Below are positions 31,771 to 43,302 of a stretch of DNA of 64,000 nt, piece after piece. The position numbers were made by a program, and so were the translations under genes. Numbering within the stretch: the first letter of the stretch is position 1; each line of letters opens with the position of its first letter. Source of the stretch: Semisulcospira habei (Eukaryota; Mollusca; Gastropoda; Semisulcospiridae); NCBI GenBank assembly GCA_036245525.1, contig BTPG01000006.1, positions 70,494,058 to 70,558,057 on the forward strand, given 5' to 3'. Below the pieces are notes generated by a model, which saw nothing but the letters and a program-made list of their open reading frames with translations, was not told where the DNA came from and did not search any database.

Positions 31771-31999
31771 GCAGCTCTAGCTTCCAAGATTGGCGTCCAG
31801 AGAGTCTGCCAGACTTCTGGAATTACAGGCTGCCACATCTGTACCTCCTGCCCCCTCTCTCCATAAAGTCTTCTGACCCCAATAAGTCTCGCAATGTATT
31901 TCCCCCATTTTCTGGTTTGAGTCATGTTTCTCCGCATCTACGCAATAAAACAGCACCTCATCTGAGCGACAACCTGTACTGGCAAGAAAAAAAGTCGTC

Positions 32000-32212
32000 T
32001 TAACCCCGAGAAAAAGTGAACGAGATCTAACTGCAAGAGGCATAGACCCTCATGAGCCCCCGCAGTCGCGGGGGCTCATGAGAATCTTTGCCTCTTGCTG
32101 GGACCACTTGGTGTCCACGTTCTTTGGACAGTTGTCAGTGGCTCAGTTTGGTCATGCAGTGAATACTGATTTCAGACACAAAACGTACGTCTGTTCGCAG
32201 GGACGGGGCTAA
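32000..32212. mobile_element. Full-length PAL-A element
   Basis: TTAACCCCGAGAAAAAGTGA on the left; AAACGTACGTCTGTTCGCAG and GGGGCTAA on the right. Core at 32033-32098. Confidence 0.88.
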
Positions 32213-32482
32213 GAGACAAGGCTCTCTCAAGACTGAGAAGTCACGAAGTGTAAACAGTACGCGTCACCTGTCGTTATTGACTATCATTTAAATGGCTACG
32301 ACTGAACGATTGTTTTTAATCACTGGTACTGTCTCATAAAGTGGTTGCAGATTTTGCTGTACAGTGTACTCGGTGTATGCGAACACTGAACATGTTGTCC
32401 TGCGCAAGAGATGCCGTTGAATTCACATGGAGCGGCTGAACTTCTGGAACATAAGTTCTTGTTGCTGTTGCTGCAGCTGCCG

Positions 32483-32550
32483 CTGTCGGTAGCGCTTTTT
32501 TGTCGAGGTGATTCCTGCAGGAATCACCTCGACAAATAGAGCTACCGACA
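32483..32550. repeat. PAL-F palindrome
   Basis: TGTCGGTAGC and GCTACCGACA are the outer arms; the centre GAGGTGATTCCTGCAGGAAT continues into CACCTC. GGTGATT/AATCACC is a mirrored variant of GATGATT/AATCATC. Confidence 0.93.
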
Positions 32551-32652
32551 TTCAAGGCGTTCGACTCGTAACTGACAGCGCCGATGAGTAAGGTCTTTTA
32601 AAAAACATTGCGGTTAAAACCCCACACCCGTCCAAGGAACATGGGTACTACT

Positions 32653-32873
32653 TTAACCCCTTCAATGCCAAGGAAAAAATTATACCACACTACCGCAAGA
32701 GGCATAGATACTCATGAGCCCCCGCAGTTGCGGGGGCTCATGAGGATCTATGCCTCTTGCTGAAAACACTTTGTATTCATTATTTATAGGGCGCCTGGAG
32801 CTCCTTCCGTGTTGAATATACACAGAATTCAGACGTACAATGTGCGTACGGTGGCAAGGAATTAAGGAGTTAA
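32653..32873. mobile_element. Full-length PAL-A element, TTAA to TTAA
   Basis: TTAACCCCTTCAATGCC on the left, GGCAAGGAATTAAGGAGTTAA on the right (final TTAA 32870-32873). Core at 32695-32760, essentially perfect. Confidence 0.93.
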
Positions 32874-32880
32874 GTGAGGC

Positions 32881-33165
32881 CAGCAAGAGGCATTAACCTG
32901 TTCGCCGTCGAGAAAGTGGAACACCATTCAACTGCAAGAGGTTTCAGTCGCAGTTGCGCGGCTCATGAGGATCTATGCCTCTTGCTGCAACCACTTTGAG
33001 TCTAGGTTACTTTGACCGCTGAGATCTTTGCCGTTGAATTTACGAAGATTTAAAATCACACTCTGCGTCCACTGGCAGTTAAGGGGTTAATTATGTGTCT
33101 TGCAGTTAGGTTATGCCTCCCCCAAAAAAAAAACCCCACCCCCACCCCGGCAATGAAGGGATTAA
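32881..33165. mobile_element. PAL-A host copy split at an internal TTAA
   Basis: GCAAGAGGCA (from about 32883) is the left core arm. The right part resumes after 33090 as TTATGTGTCTTGCAGTTAGG and ends GGCAATGAAGGGATTAA (33165). Another PAL-A element lies between, both ends at TTAA. Confidence 0.82.
32893..33090. mobile_element. PAL-A (A2 subtype) nested inside a PAL-A core
   Basis: Starts TTAACCTGTTCGCCGTCGAG, ends CACTGGCAGTTAAGGGGTTAA (to 33090). Its own core is partly deleted on the left (32934-32986). Two TTAA copies, one at each junction, fit a TTAA target duplication. Confidence 0.85.
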
Positions 33166-33304
33166 CTAATTCTGTATCTCTTCGCCACGTGTCCGTATGC
33201 GGCACGTCTCGAACGAGTTAACGGTCATGCACTAGAGCTCACGACCGGTCGATCCAAGACTTTATAAAATCAAGTAATTTAGGTACTTTCAGACTTTCAC
33301 GCGT

Positions 33305-33531
33305 TTAACCTCTTCACTGCCAAGAAAAAGGTGAACACAATCCAACTGCAAGAGACATAGATCCTCATGAGCCCCCGCGACTGCGGGGGCTCATGAGGAT
33401 CTATGCCTCTTGCTGAGACCAATTTGTGTCCATGTTTCTTGGACGGTGTTGACTTTTGGACGTTGAATGAACCGAGATTTAACAAACAGAAATGTACGTA
33501 CAGTGTATTTACAGTGGCAGGGAAGGGGTTA
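33305..33531. mobile_element. Full-length PAL-A element, best example
   Basis: TTAACCTCTTCACTGCCAAG to GGCAGGGAAGGGGTTA. Core at 33348-33413 (GAGCCCCCGCGACTGCGGGG centre). Arms outside the core are unequal (about 43 and 118 bases) and do not pair except at the ends. Confidence 0.94.
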
Positions 33532-33947
33532 GGCTGTGTAAAGCTACTCGACAGAGGCGCGGTCTATCTTTCTTCATTTTAACGTCCCACTGGCACAAAA
33601 GAGTGATCGGGGACTAAAGAGGCGCGGTAGGCGACACAGCAAAAAACGTAGCTTAGAAGCAGGCGGAACATCGCTTTGTTTGTTTCCATATGGCGGCGCG
33701 ACACGTGGCATCATGCCCCTGTACACATTGCTTAGAATCGTTGCAATTTGTTGTCGCGTATTAAACGTTCCCTTCACAACAAAACTGCGGCTGAATCGCC
33801 GTTAAATCGCCCAACGAGCGATGGAATTTTGTCGGCGCCGCTGTCGCCTGTCGCACCGCAATCGCGCGGTTGTCGCGTCGCGCTTATAGAAACACTCATT
33901 CTTTATTTATGTGTTCTCGCTGTCGTGCCGCTGTATGGAATCACCCC
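33532..33947. other. No recognised feature
   Basis: GC-richer than its surroundings around 33820-33890 (TCGCG-rich), unlike the AT-rich neighbours. No frame shows a known domain. Confidence 0.4.
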
Positions 33948-34026
33948 TTAACTCATTCGAGACGGGCTGCATTCGGATACGCGGTTTTAGCGGCGTTGAC
34001 GAATACAGCCCGTCTCGAATGAGATA
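33948..34026. mobile_element. PAL-G element
   Basis: TTAACTCATTCGAGACGGGC pairs with GCCCGTCTCGAATGAGATAA; TGCATTCGGATACGC has mutated partners. Confidence 0.92.
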
Positions 34027-34099
34027 AGTCGTTTTAACACCATGGGGCTACACTTCAATGGCTGCTTGCATGCGTGTAGGCCATTGGCGCATAGGCGCA

Positions 34100-35134
<1,035 letters not shown>

Positions 35135-35163
35135 GCTAGCGAGTGGCGTAGAACAACGTGAGC

Positions 35164-35194
<31 letters not shown>

Positions 35195-35230
35195 AATTGT
35201 AGGTGATCGCGAGGTTCTATGCCTATTGCT
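35135..35230. repeat. PAL-A remnant with poly-C/(CA)n expansion
   Basis: GTGAGCCCC leads into a run of about 20 C and (CA)n; the right arm GAGGTTCTATGCCTATTGCTG survives. The C run sits where other cores have CCCCCG. Confidence 0.7.
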
Positions 35231-35306
35231 GTTGGGTGGTAGTAATATTTTTCGCGTCTTACGATCCTTTTAGCCTACCATTGTGCTTGTGACAATGGAG
35301 ACAACG

Positions 35307-35387
35307 TTAACACTTTGGAGACGTGACAAATTCGGATACGCGGCATAAAGCTGCGTATCCGAATTCTTCATGTCTCGAATGTGTTGA
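35307..35387. mobile_element. PAL-G element
   Basis: TTAACACTTTGGAGACGTGA pairs with TCATGTCTCGAATGTGTTGA; inner ATTCGGATACGC/GCGTATCCGAAT is perfect. Confidence 0.9.
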
Positions 35388-35819
35388 CGTCTGGCATGAG
35401 TTAAAACACCATGACAGAAAATGTCCCATTACCATCAATTCCAGCTTCCTGCAACATACCCTTAACTTCGGCTAGCCCACCAGGGAACAGCCATCCATCC
35501 TGACCTGGCTGCAGTGCAGAAGTCAAACCAGCCTCACTTCAAGCCCACTAAACTTTTCGGTCTGAGTAGCAGACACATGTAACAAAAACGTAACTGAGGA
35601 AATCAACCCTACCAGCAGGATACAAACGTTCTCGTGACCCCTGCTAGAACTGACCGAGGAAATTCGAGTTTTTGTTTGTTTGATGTGTGTGTTTTTTTCG
35701 TGAGGCTTTTGCGCTGTAGAGATATTCTTTATCATAATAATTACTATTACAAAGTCCTGTGTTTAAACCGGATGAGCTACTTCTTCCGAGGTGGACACAA
35801 ATGGAACCCAACCATTGCC
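35388..35819. other. No recognised feature
   Basis: No domain or repeat family identified. Confidence 0.4.
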
Positions 35820-35887
35820 AGCAAGAGGCATGTGATTCTCGTGATCATCTGAGGATGCAGAGGCTCATTAGAATCTACGCCACTTGC
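35820..35887. repeat. PAL-A core, diverged
   Basis: CAGCAAGAGGCATGTGATTC pairs partly with GAATCTACGCCACTTGC. Confidence 0.75.
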
Positions 35888-36143
35888 AAATGGAAGGCAC
35901 TGCTGCTGTCATATAGCAAAAGCCAGTTTGTCCATTTTTAAGAAAAGCGAGATGGTCATCGTATAACAATGAAAACCGCGCTTTTCTCAAATACAGACAC
36001 ACTGTCTTTGACTGATGAATGTTCTTCGGCACAGCGGTTGATGAGAGTGTATGTTATATCTTTTGCAGATGGAAGATACTCAGTGGCTGAAGCATGTGTC
36101 CTGGGTCGCAGAGGCTCATGAGAATCCATCTTCCTGAACGTGT

Positions 36144-36223
36144 GTAACTCTTTCGAGACGTGCCGCATCCGGATACGCGGCTTATGCCGCGTATCCGGAT
36201 GCGGCACTTCTCGAATGAGATAA
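36144..36223. mobile_element. PAL-G element
   Basis: GTAACTCTTTCGAGACGTGC pairs with GCACTTCTCGAATGAGATAA; inner CGCATCCGGATACGCGGC and GCCGCGTATCCGGATGCG are perfect. Confidence 0.93.
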
Positions 36224-36836
36224 AGGAAAGACTGATGGATGTCTCTGAACACGGCCCATGCAAATCTATGACCCTTGCAGGTGGAAAGGTTTTGACCGCA
36301 ATATGTCCCGTGGCTATAAATATTTGATCTGGGATTAAGACTGGGCTTGGGTCCATCAATGTTGGATGAGGCTGACTGGCAACTCCGGAGTTTGCTGGTC
36401 ATAAAGAGTCAGCGGTTCTTTCGGGGCCGAAGCCAGGCGTAGGAGAGCGATGGAGCCAAAGTGACAACTGACAGGGCAGTGCCGGTTTAGCTTAATTAGT
36501 GCTTTCCGGGAACAAAACACCATGTAGATCTTATCCCGGGTCTGCCAGACAGCGGTATTTGCACCCATCTCGCACAACCAGTAAAACGTGACAACAATAA
36601 AATTAATCAAGCCCACGTCAAGGTTGAGGACAACGCGTACTGGAATGCCTTTTGAAAGCAAAGTCGTTGTTTGTTGTTTACTACGTCCAGGATCAGAAGA
36701 GTGCTCAGGTCCTTGCACGTTGCTCAGTGGCTGGCGCAGGACTTAGGTCACTCATGCAATACTGGCCTACCTCGGGTAAGGCCTCTTCCAAACATGAAGA
36801 CGTCTCAACAAAACATGTGCCTAGCAAATCCGACTG
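36224..36836. other. Unassigned, includes a 120-codon minus-strand frame
   Basis: Frame at 36356-36718 starts MQGPEHSSDP and has a hydrophobic stretch (INFIVVTFYWLC) but no domain I recognise. Bases 36700-36770 resemble the left arm of the palindrome at 30815. Confidence 0.3.
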
Positions 36837-36938
36837 TCCCAATGCGCATCGGGCTGACGTCGGCCGCCGTTGGCCCGCGCACAGCCGTGCGCGGGCCAAC
36901 GGCGGCCGACGTCGCCCCGATGGCCTTTGCGCACTGGG
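36837..36938. repeat. PAL-C palindrome with outer arms
   Basis: CCCAATGCGCATCGGGCTGA pairs with CGCCCCGATGGCCTTTGCGC and TGGG; inner CCGCCGTTGGCCCGCGCAC and its complement are perfect. CGTTGG/CCAACG is a mirrored variant of CAGTGG/CCACTG. Confidence 0.95.
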
Positions 36939-37204
36939 CTTATCCTTGAGCTGTTATGACCAAACTGACCAAATGGCCGTCCAGCACACTTAAGGACGGC
37001 AAAGCCATGAAATCTCAGACTCCCTAGATGCTCCATTATAAACACAATGACCCCTTAGATCTTCAAATGTGATATTTTTTGCTCTGGCCATCATGGACGC
37101 TCACCAAAAGAAAGATGAGGTTCGTTTGATGTGGTAGTCAGTAGTCTCTTAAAAAAAGAGTAGTTAGCTCAATAGTTTCGTACGTGATGATACACGATTT
37201 TGAA

Positions 37205-37292
37205 ACCCTTTGGCTCTCGGCAGCGCTGTATAACGAGGCGATTCCTGCCGGAATCACCTTGATAAAAAGCGCTACCGACTGCCGACGGGTTA
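37205..37292. repeat. PAL-F palindrome
   Basis: CCCTTTGGCTCTCGGCAGCG pairs with CGCTACCGACTGCCGACGGG; centre GCGATTCCTGCCGGAATCAC. Confidence 0.88.
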
Positions 37293-37369
37293 ACCTCTTG
37301 ACTGACACTGGCGATGAGCAATGTCCATTCTAATCTGTTTATCTCTACATGACAGTAGAGGTGACATGA

Positions 37370-37480
37370 TCGACCATGACCTTGGTTTAGACCGTGATGT
37401 CCTTGGCATTATAAACAAGGGTGGTACCAGAGTAGCTTTGCCCCTGCGGTCTCATGATATTCTGACACCGCCTGCTCACT
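37370..37480. repeat. Degraded PAL-B
   Basis: GATCGACCATGACC and CAAGGGTGGTACCAGAGTAG survive without full pairing. Confidence 0.6.
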
Positions 37481-37522
37481 GCCTGCCAGACTGAATTTCC
37501 CTAATGAGGGAGCCTAGTCTTC

Positions 37523-37586
37523 ACCCTTTGGCTGTCGGTAGCGCTGTATGTAGGGATGATTCCTGCAGACGACAGCCAAAGGGTTC
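37523..37586. repeat. PAL-F element, centre deleted
   Basis: CACCCTTTGGCTGTCGGTAG opens the element; GACAGCCAAAGGGTT closes it. The right inner arm is missing. Confidence 0.85.
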
Positions 37587-37697
37587 AGACCGCATCAAAG
37601 TTCAGGGGTCTGAGGCGTCAAACCAATCTGCCACTACACATGAACTATCATGGTCGATATTCAGCTTGTTGCATTCAGTGTGTAAACACTGAACTGG

Positions 37698-37777
37698 TTA
37701 ACTCATTCGAGACGTGCCGCTCCCGGATACGCGGCTTTAGCCGCGTATCCGGGCGCGGCACCTCTCGAATGAATTAA
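37698..37777. mobile_element. PAL-G element, TTAA to TTAA
   Basis: TTAACTCATTCGAGACGTGC pairs with GCACCTCTCGAATGAATTAA; inner GGATACGCGGCT/AGCCGCGTATCC perfect. Its right TTAA is also the left TTAA of a PAL-F element. Confidence 0.93.
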
Positions 37778-37842
37778 CCCTTTGGCTGTGGATAGCAGTT
37801 TTTGTCGCGATGATTCCTATAGGAACAAGCCGACGAATCGAA
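37774..37842. mobile_element. PAL-F left half sharing a TTAA with PAL-G
   Basis: TTAACCCTTTGGCTGTGGAT starts exactly at the shared TTAA; the right half is lost after GATTCCTATAGGAA. Confidence 0.8.
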
Positions 37843-37886
37843 AATATGTGAGACAGTAGAGTCGGAAGATATTTTTCATTGGCACG

Positions 37887-37962
37887 TGGGGGGGGGGGGG
37901 GGGGGGGGCGGGGGGAGTGCGTGTGGGGAGGAGAGGGGCGGAGGGTTGGGGGAGGGGGCCCA
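37887..37962 (+). repeat. G-rich tract
   Basis: Nearly pure G for about 22 bases, then G-rich with short A/T/C interruptions. Further G runs occur at about 38358-38371 and 38465-38477. Confidence 0.85.
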
Positions 37963-38127
37963 AAAAAAAGCAAACAACTGGAAGTAGACGGTGAGGCGAC
38001 AATGCAACCTGCGACAGTCCAAACTGACTTCGAAAAATCAAGCAAGGAGAAGGGGCAGAGCTTCCACCATACCATCATAATCTCTCAGTGACCTCCTGGG
38101 GGGGAGAGAAACCAAGATTTTAATTGA

Positions 38128-38162
38128 CCCGGGGGCTCATGAGGATCTGTGCCTCTTGCAGA
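38128..38162. repeat. PAL-A right core arm only
   Basis: GGGGGCTCATGAGGATCTGT then GCCTCTTGCAG, with no left arm upstream. Confidence 0.8.
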
Positions 38163-38847
38163 TGGGAGTCTGCTATGGGACGGTGTAGGTTTCTAGGGCA
38201 CAGCAGGGTCCAAATAAGCCCCCGGTAGCACGGCGGTGCCAAAATAAGCAACAGTCAAGCAGCGGTGTCGTTTGCCATTTTATACTTACAGATAGCGGCC
38301 AGTAGGAAAAGGATTTTATAAAAGTTAGTTGTTTGGTTAGCTCGCGCAAGTAGAGATGAGGGGGGGGGGGGGTGATAAGGGGAAAAAATATCAAACGGAA
38401 AATTAAAAATCTGAATGTATTTACGATATTTTCTCTAAATTTATTGGAAGGGAGGGTGGGCGGAGGGGGGGGGGGGCACTGTAGACCCCCTATATTTTCT
38501 TCTTTTGGGGGGACGGCTGTATTACCCTGGAACTGAAATGGTTACTGTCAGCCATGAAGTTGCGGAGTCGATGGAAGCAAACAGTGGTGTCACACAAAAA
38601 GCCTCCATTACGATAAGAGCTAGCGTCAGCTGCCGCGGGTCTGAAGAGAAAGCAATGGTTACGCCCAGCCTCTCGTCCACCCACCATGATCGTGATCTCA
38701 GCAAGCCCACAGGTCAGCCTCCACAATATCGTCAGGAGCGGTACCCGTGTGCCATCAAGTCAGACCGAGCGAGTTATTGTACTTGCAGTGTTGAATTTAC
38801 ATAGGGCCGGTTGTGATGAAGGAAAAATTGAAAAGCGCTTGGTAAGC
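38163..38847. other. No recognised feature
   Basis: Frames on both strands at about 38500-38800 overlap and have no known domain. Confidence 0.35.
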
Positions 38848-38936
38848 AAAAGGTCCTCGGGCCGACGACAGCCTTAGCTGGCCCAAGCACGTCCGTGCGC
38901 GGGCCAGCTAAGGCTGACATCGGCCCAAGGCCCTTC
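38848..38936. repeat. PAL-C palindrome
   Basis: AAAGGTCCTCGGGCCGACGA pairs with CATCGGCCCAAGGCCCTT; inner AGCCTTAGCTGGCCC/GGGCCAGCTAAGGCT is mirrored in both arms relative to other copies. Confidence 0.92.
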
Positions 38937-39899
38937 AGTTCGATCACCGGACATACCGTGGCAGCCAGAGGCCTGTGTGCGCGCGTTATAAGATAATATC
39001 AGACAACACGTAATACAGAAGATGGCCTGTCAGAAAGGTCATGTTACATATTCAAATTGGACAGTTGAGGCAGTACAAGGACCGGTGTTTTTTAAAATAA
39101 CTTTTTGCCTTGTTTGAGAATTTGTCGTATGGCTGAATGTTGGAATTTGCTGGAAATTTCTGATTAGATAAGAGGAGACATGTTTGGTGCTTTGATTCAT
39201 ACCATCCTGAGCCTCCAGTGTACAATTGTGGGCCTATGTTGAGTTGCCGTTGGCGTAGTGATTTGAGGGGCACGCTGATTTCAGCTGTGCTTGTGTGTGG
39301 GGTTGGTAAGGAATCAAGTTAATAGCCAAGAAATGAGACTGTCAATGTGCTGGTATTTTTGGTAGTTTGTGCATGGCAAATGTGCAGCTGATAGGCGGTA
39401 GTGTTTTTTAGGGGATTGAAATATTAGGGGATGACTGGGACTGACTATGGCTAAGAGACTGTACAGTACGGAAACGGCACTGTGTTCCGTGGCCAAAAAA
39501 ATCTGTGGACTGGCGCCCGTCAGGTCATGTTGATCCGCAATGCAACGCAACCCTACCGTTTCTTCGGATGAACTCTCGCGCGCCTAGTAAAAGCTCACTT
39601 CACTGTAAGAATAAGCAAAGGCGCCCTTCACAGCTATGTAACACAATACGTGTATCATAGTTGCGGGTTCTTTGCGTGAACCCTCGGGTGTACGGTGCAA
39701 GTGTAAAGTGAGAATGTACCAGCGCGCAAGCAAATATTGCCGAGACGGGCGCCTTTTAACCTATGCGGCGGCCTTTCTTCGGCATTGCTACGGTAATTAT
39801 TAAGAGAGGTTGATGTTTGCTCAATTTGCAGAGTGCTACAGAGATCAAATGCTGGGTTAAACGTTAATAACACAACAAATATGTGCCAACACACAAGCA
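38937..39899. other. No recognised feature
   Basis: About 960 bases with no repeat family, domain or RNA gene that I can name. Confidence 0.4.
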
Positions 39900-39988
39900 C
39901 TCCACACCCACCCCTCCCCCCCCACACACACAGACACACATAGAGTCGCTCAGACATAGACACACACCCCCTACCCCCAACACACATA

Positions 39989-40056
<68 letters not shown>

Positions 40057-40328
40057 CGCACACACACGTACACACACACACTCCTCCCACCCCCCAACAC
40101 ACACACGCACACACATACAGAAACACACACATACACTCCACCCACAACGCACACACACACGCGCGCACCCAACCACACACACAGATACCACCCCCTTCCA
40201 GAATATACACACACATACAAACAACCACACACACAGACACCCCCACCCCCTCCAGAACTCCAGAATAGTCACACAAATATACGCACAGCCACACACACAG
40301 ACACCTCCTCCCCCCTCCCCCTTCGCAA

Positions 40329-40366
<38 letters not shown>

Positions 40367-40398
40367 CATAAACACACACACACACACACACACACACG
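39900..40398. repeat. Degenerate (CA)n block, about 500 bp
   Basis: Pure CA at 39993-40050 and 40331-40397; the rest is interrupted by ACCCCC and ACGC units. Cys-Val and Thr-His frames over it are artefacts. Confidence 0.95.
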
Positions 40399-40554
40399 AT
40401 CACACTCGGCTGACTTTTCGAGTATATTTTTCTAATACTCAACACAACTAAAATTACTTAAATATTTAGCAGTCGGCTGATCATGGGAAAAAGAATGTAT
40501 TGCACACTAATAGCCTACTTAATAGTTTACAACACAATTACTTATTCAATACGC

Positions 40555-40645
40555 AAAATGTCCTCGAGCCAACCTCGTCCTTAATTGGCCCGCGCACGGA
40601 CGTGCGCTAGCCAATTAAGGGGGAAGTCAGCCCGAGGCCTTTTTG
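40555..40645. repeat. PAL-C palindrome
   Basis: AAAATGTCCTCGAGCCAACC and GTCAGCCCGAGGCCTTTTT are the outer arms; CTTAATTGGCCCGCGCAC pairs with GTGCGCTAGCCAATTAAG. Confidence 0.9.
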
Positions 40646-41085
40646 CTCCCTGGTCCTCGATAAAAACAGCCCTAACTGTGATTGTGAATACGTTCAATCG
40701 ATAATTCTTGCTCCAGGACAATTGTATTTCTGAAGCAATAAGAATGGTTATTGTTCAGATGTTCCCACAGGTTTGGCATTGTCTACACACAAGTCTTTAG
40801 AACACATTGTTGTTGTTTTTTGTCATAGGTTCTTCAGCAGTCATTGATTGACACGCGATCAGTTTGTCCCTGCGGGTTGAGCAACTGTCGAGTGCTTAGA
40901 AAAGCAGTTCTGAGACCCCGAAGTTCACAAATTCAATAATGACCCCTACGTTCTTCTGGATATATGAAGAAAAAAAAAAAAAAAAAAACATCCAAATCAA
41001 TACTGGGGAGTACACCGACTTTTCTAGCCTTCTCTAGCCAATGCTTGCCATGTGACAAGATCTTCTAAAGACTGTATTATTGTTC
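40646..41085. other. No recognised feature
   Basis: Contains a run of about 19 A at 40971-40988; nothing else identified. Confidence 0.4.
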
Positions 41086-41144
41086 AAGAGAGAGAGAGAG
41101 AGATCAAGAGAGAGAGTGAAGAGAGAGAGAGAGAGAGAGAGATC
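41086..41144. repeat. (GA)n microsatellite, interrupted
   Basis: Three short GA runs separated by ATCAA- and TGAA-type breaks. Confidence 0.9.
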
Positions 41145-41211
41145 ATGATAGTACAAGAAACGTTAGGACTTAACGTCTTATTTCCACCACTTAGATGATT
41201 TTAAAGACAGC

Positions 41212-41216
41212 GCGCG

Positions 41217-41295
<79 letters not shown>

Positions 41296-41418
41296 AAACA
41301 ACAAACAAACAACCCAAACAACGGTCTGAATAAAATTTGACCCTACCAGGGTTCGAACCCACAACCTTGCGATCGAGAGTCAGGCGCCACATCACCTGAG
41401 CCACGCTGACCCACGTGA
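41212..41418 (-). mobile_element. tRNA-headed SINE, minus strand, with (CA)n at its tail
   Basis: On the minus strand GGGTTCGAACCC-type B box (complement of about 41347-41359) and an A-box-like GTGGCTCAGGTGATGTGGCG precede GGGTCAAATTTTATTCAGAC, a shortened body, and a TTG-rich tail (complement of 41264-41310). The tail continues into (GT)n. The head and tail type match the SINE at 17251-17427. Confidence 0.82.
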
Positions 41419-41479
41419 TAGTACAAGTCTGTGCCATAATGTACAAGAGTGGTTCCAGAATAGCTCTGCACCAACCTTA

Positions 41480-41650
41480 CAGTTAAACCCTTCACTGCTG
41501 AGAACAAAGTGAACACCGCCCAACCGCAAGAGGCAAAGAACCTCAGCGGGGGCTCATGAGGTTCTTTGTCTCTTGCTGACTTTATTTATATCCGTGTTTC
41601 TTGGATCATTCGGTGTGCAATGTGTAGTGTGTCAGAGGGCTGAATCACAT
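41480..41650. mobile_element. PAL-A element, CAAAGAACC subtype
   Basis: TTAAACCCTTCACTGCTGAG on the left; core 41527-41575 with a shortened left arm (CAAAGAACCTCA then GCGGGGGCTCATGAGGTTCT). Confidence 0.88.
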
Positions 41651-41832
41651 ATGTTTCTCAAAATAAAAACAAACAAACAAAAAAAAAACACATAAAAGGC
41701 AAGAGAGGAAAAGAGGACATTGTGGCACCGCTGGAGTCCTGCGCAGTCCCACGGTAAAACTCCCCACAAAAACCCTCTAAGGTGCATAATGACCTGAAGG
41801 ATGATAATGCACTCAGCCTCGACACTCTCTTC

Positions 41833-41909
41833 AACAAACAAGCAAGCAAGCAAGCAAACAAACAAACAAACAAACAAACAAACAAAACGAAAACAAACAA
41901 ACAAACAAT
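41833..41909. repeat. (AAGC)n/(AAAC)n microsatellite
   Basis: Five CAAG units then about fourteen AAAC units. Confidence 0.93.
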
Positions 41910-41964
41910 ATTCACACATGTGTAAGCTAATATGATTTATAACCTTTTCGTTCGTAAAACGATC

Positions 41965-42251
41965 ACCTCCAGGACAGGGTTTGATTGCTAACATTCGCCG
42001 AAACGATGTTCTCAAGGTTGTCTTGCCTCATTAAAATTTTGTCTACCCTTCTTTTTACAGTCCATGTGAGCAAGCACACGTAACAGAAGTTTCCTACCGC
42101 CCCTGGTGCGAGTCGTAGGCAACTCTCTTGCTTACAACGGAGATGACGAGTGGAAAAATCAATTGACAACATTTAGCTTTCCGCGTAAGTTATGCTAGCC
42201 CTTTTGTGCAACATTATTGTAAGACATAATGAGAACATTCACGAAGAACTA
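41965..42251 (-). repeat. Dispersed repeat P, copy 3
   Basis: Its reverse complement aligns with 16325-16674 (ATTATGTCTTACAATAATG, TTGGCG-like and GTTAGCAATCAAACCC ends). It directly abuts a PAL-G element. Confidence 0.7.
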
Positions 42252-42332
42252 TTGACTCATTCGAGACGTGCCGCCTCCGGATGCGCGGCTTAAAGCCGCG
42301 TATCCGGAGGCGGCACGTCTCGAATGAGTTAA
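42252..42332. mobile_element. PAL-G element
   Basis: TTGACTCATTCGAGACGTGC pairs with GCACGTCTCGAATGAGTTAA; CGCCTCCGG/CCGGAGGCG is a mirrored variant of CGCATCCGG/CCGGATGCG. Confidence 0.95.
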
Positions 42333-42765
42333 CCGTTTCTTGTCGGAGGTCTTTAATTCAGTCAGTTTTTGAATTAGAGGTATTTCAGCCGACAGTCCAG
42401 ATTCCAGTCCACCGATCCAGTCCTGCACCTCACACAAAATAACGCTGATCGAAGAATACCCTTTGATGATTCATAACCGGTAGCAAAATCGACAAATACA
42501 ACATGAGTAGGTGCCAATGATCCAGAGTTTGCCAGTTTGGATGAATCATAGCAAACACGTACGTACAACCTACAATGATCTCCGCCGGTTGAGGAAAACG
42601 CACGTAACAAAATCTATAACAAGAGACCATATAATATCCCTGTTATGTGAGCTAGGTCTTTGAATCATAATTCTTTTACAGATATGCAGACTGATTCATC
42701 AGTTGTTGATTCATCAGCTTGTACCGAACTCCTCCCCTACAAAATAACCGATGAAAGTTGTGTCA
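42333..42765. other. No recognised feature
   Basis: GATTCATCAGTTGTTGATTC at about 42690 is a local direct repeat; otherwise nothing identified. Confidence 0.4.
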
Positions 42766-42824
42766 GCAAGGGGGATAGATTTTCATGAGCCAAGCGGGGG
42801 CTCATGAGAATCTATGCCTCTTGC
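42766..42824. repeat. PAL-A core, shortened centre
   Basis: GCAAGGGGGATAGATTTTCA pairs with GAGAATCTATGCCTCTTGC; CCAAGCGGGGG replaces the usual centre. Confidence 0.88.
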
Positions 42825-42873
42825 AGGTAGATAGAATTTAATGTTTAAGTGTTAATACATGAATTGGGATCTA

Positions 42874-42874
<1 letters not shown>

Positions 42875-42922
<48 letters not shown>

Positions 42923-42976
42923 CATTTATGAGCTCTCGCATGGCTGCGTGGTCTGACGAGAATCTATGCCTCTGCG
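42875..42976. repeat. Poly-A (about 41) plus PAL-A remnant
   Basis: Pure A at 42875-42915 runs directly into GGCATAGCATTTATGAGC, with GACGAGAATCTATGCCTCTG on the right. The A run occupies the place of the outer left arm. Confidence 0.85.
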
Positions 42977-43148
42977 GGTGAACAGAATTTGACGCAGGAG
43001 TGAAAAAGACAAAAAGAGACGGAATCTGATTACCTTAACAACATTTCGTGTTTTCCAGCTCGTGTTTTTACAGCTAATATTAGATTCTTTTGATCAGTGA
43101 GTGCTCGGCTTTAGACTGTTAGATGTGTGAAACTTTGACTAATTGATA

Positions 43149-43176
43149 GAGTCAGACGTAATTATAAGTCTGACTC
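43149..43176. repeat. Short hairpin
   Basis: GAGTCAGAC and GTCTGACTC around about ten bases. Confidence 0.8.
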
Positions 43177-43302
43177 ACAGCAAACAGTGCCCATCAGAGC
43201 AGACATATTAAGTAGAAGAAAAGTTGACGTTTGTTGATAAAACCCTATTTAGAGAAGGAAAATAAACACGACTTATCGAATACTAGATCCGCGTTTATTG
43301 AG

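Noticed and set aside
36356..36718. A membrane protein gene
   Set aside because: One hydrophobic stretch is not enough, and the frame overlaps a decayed palindrome.
39655..40395. A 246-codon Cys-Val-rich minus-strand frame
   Set aside because: Translation of a degenerate (CA)n block; no start context, domain or codon signature.
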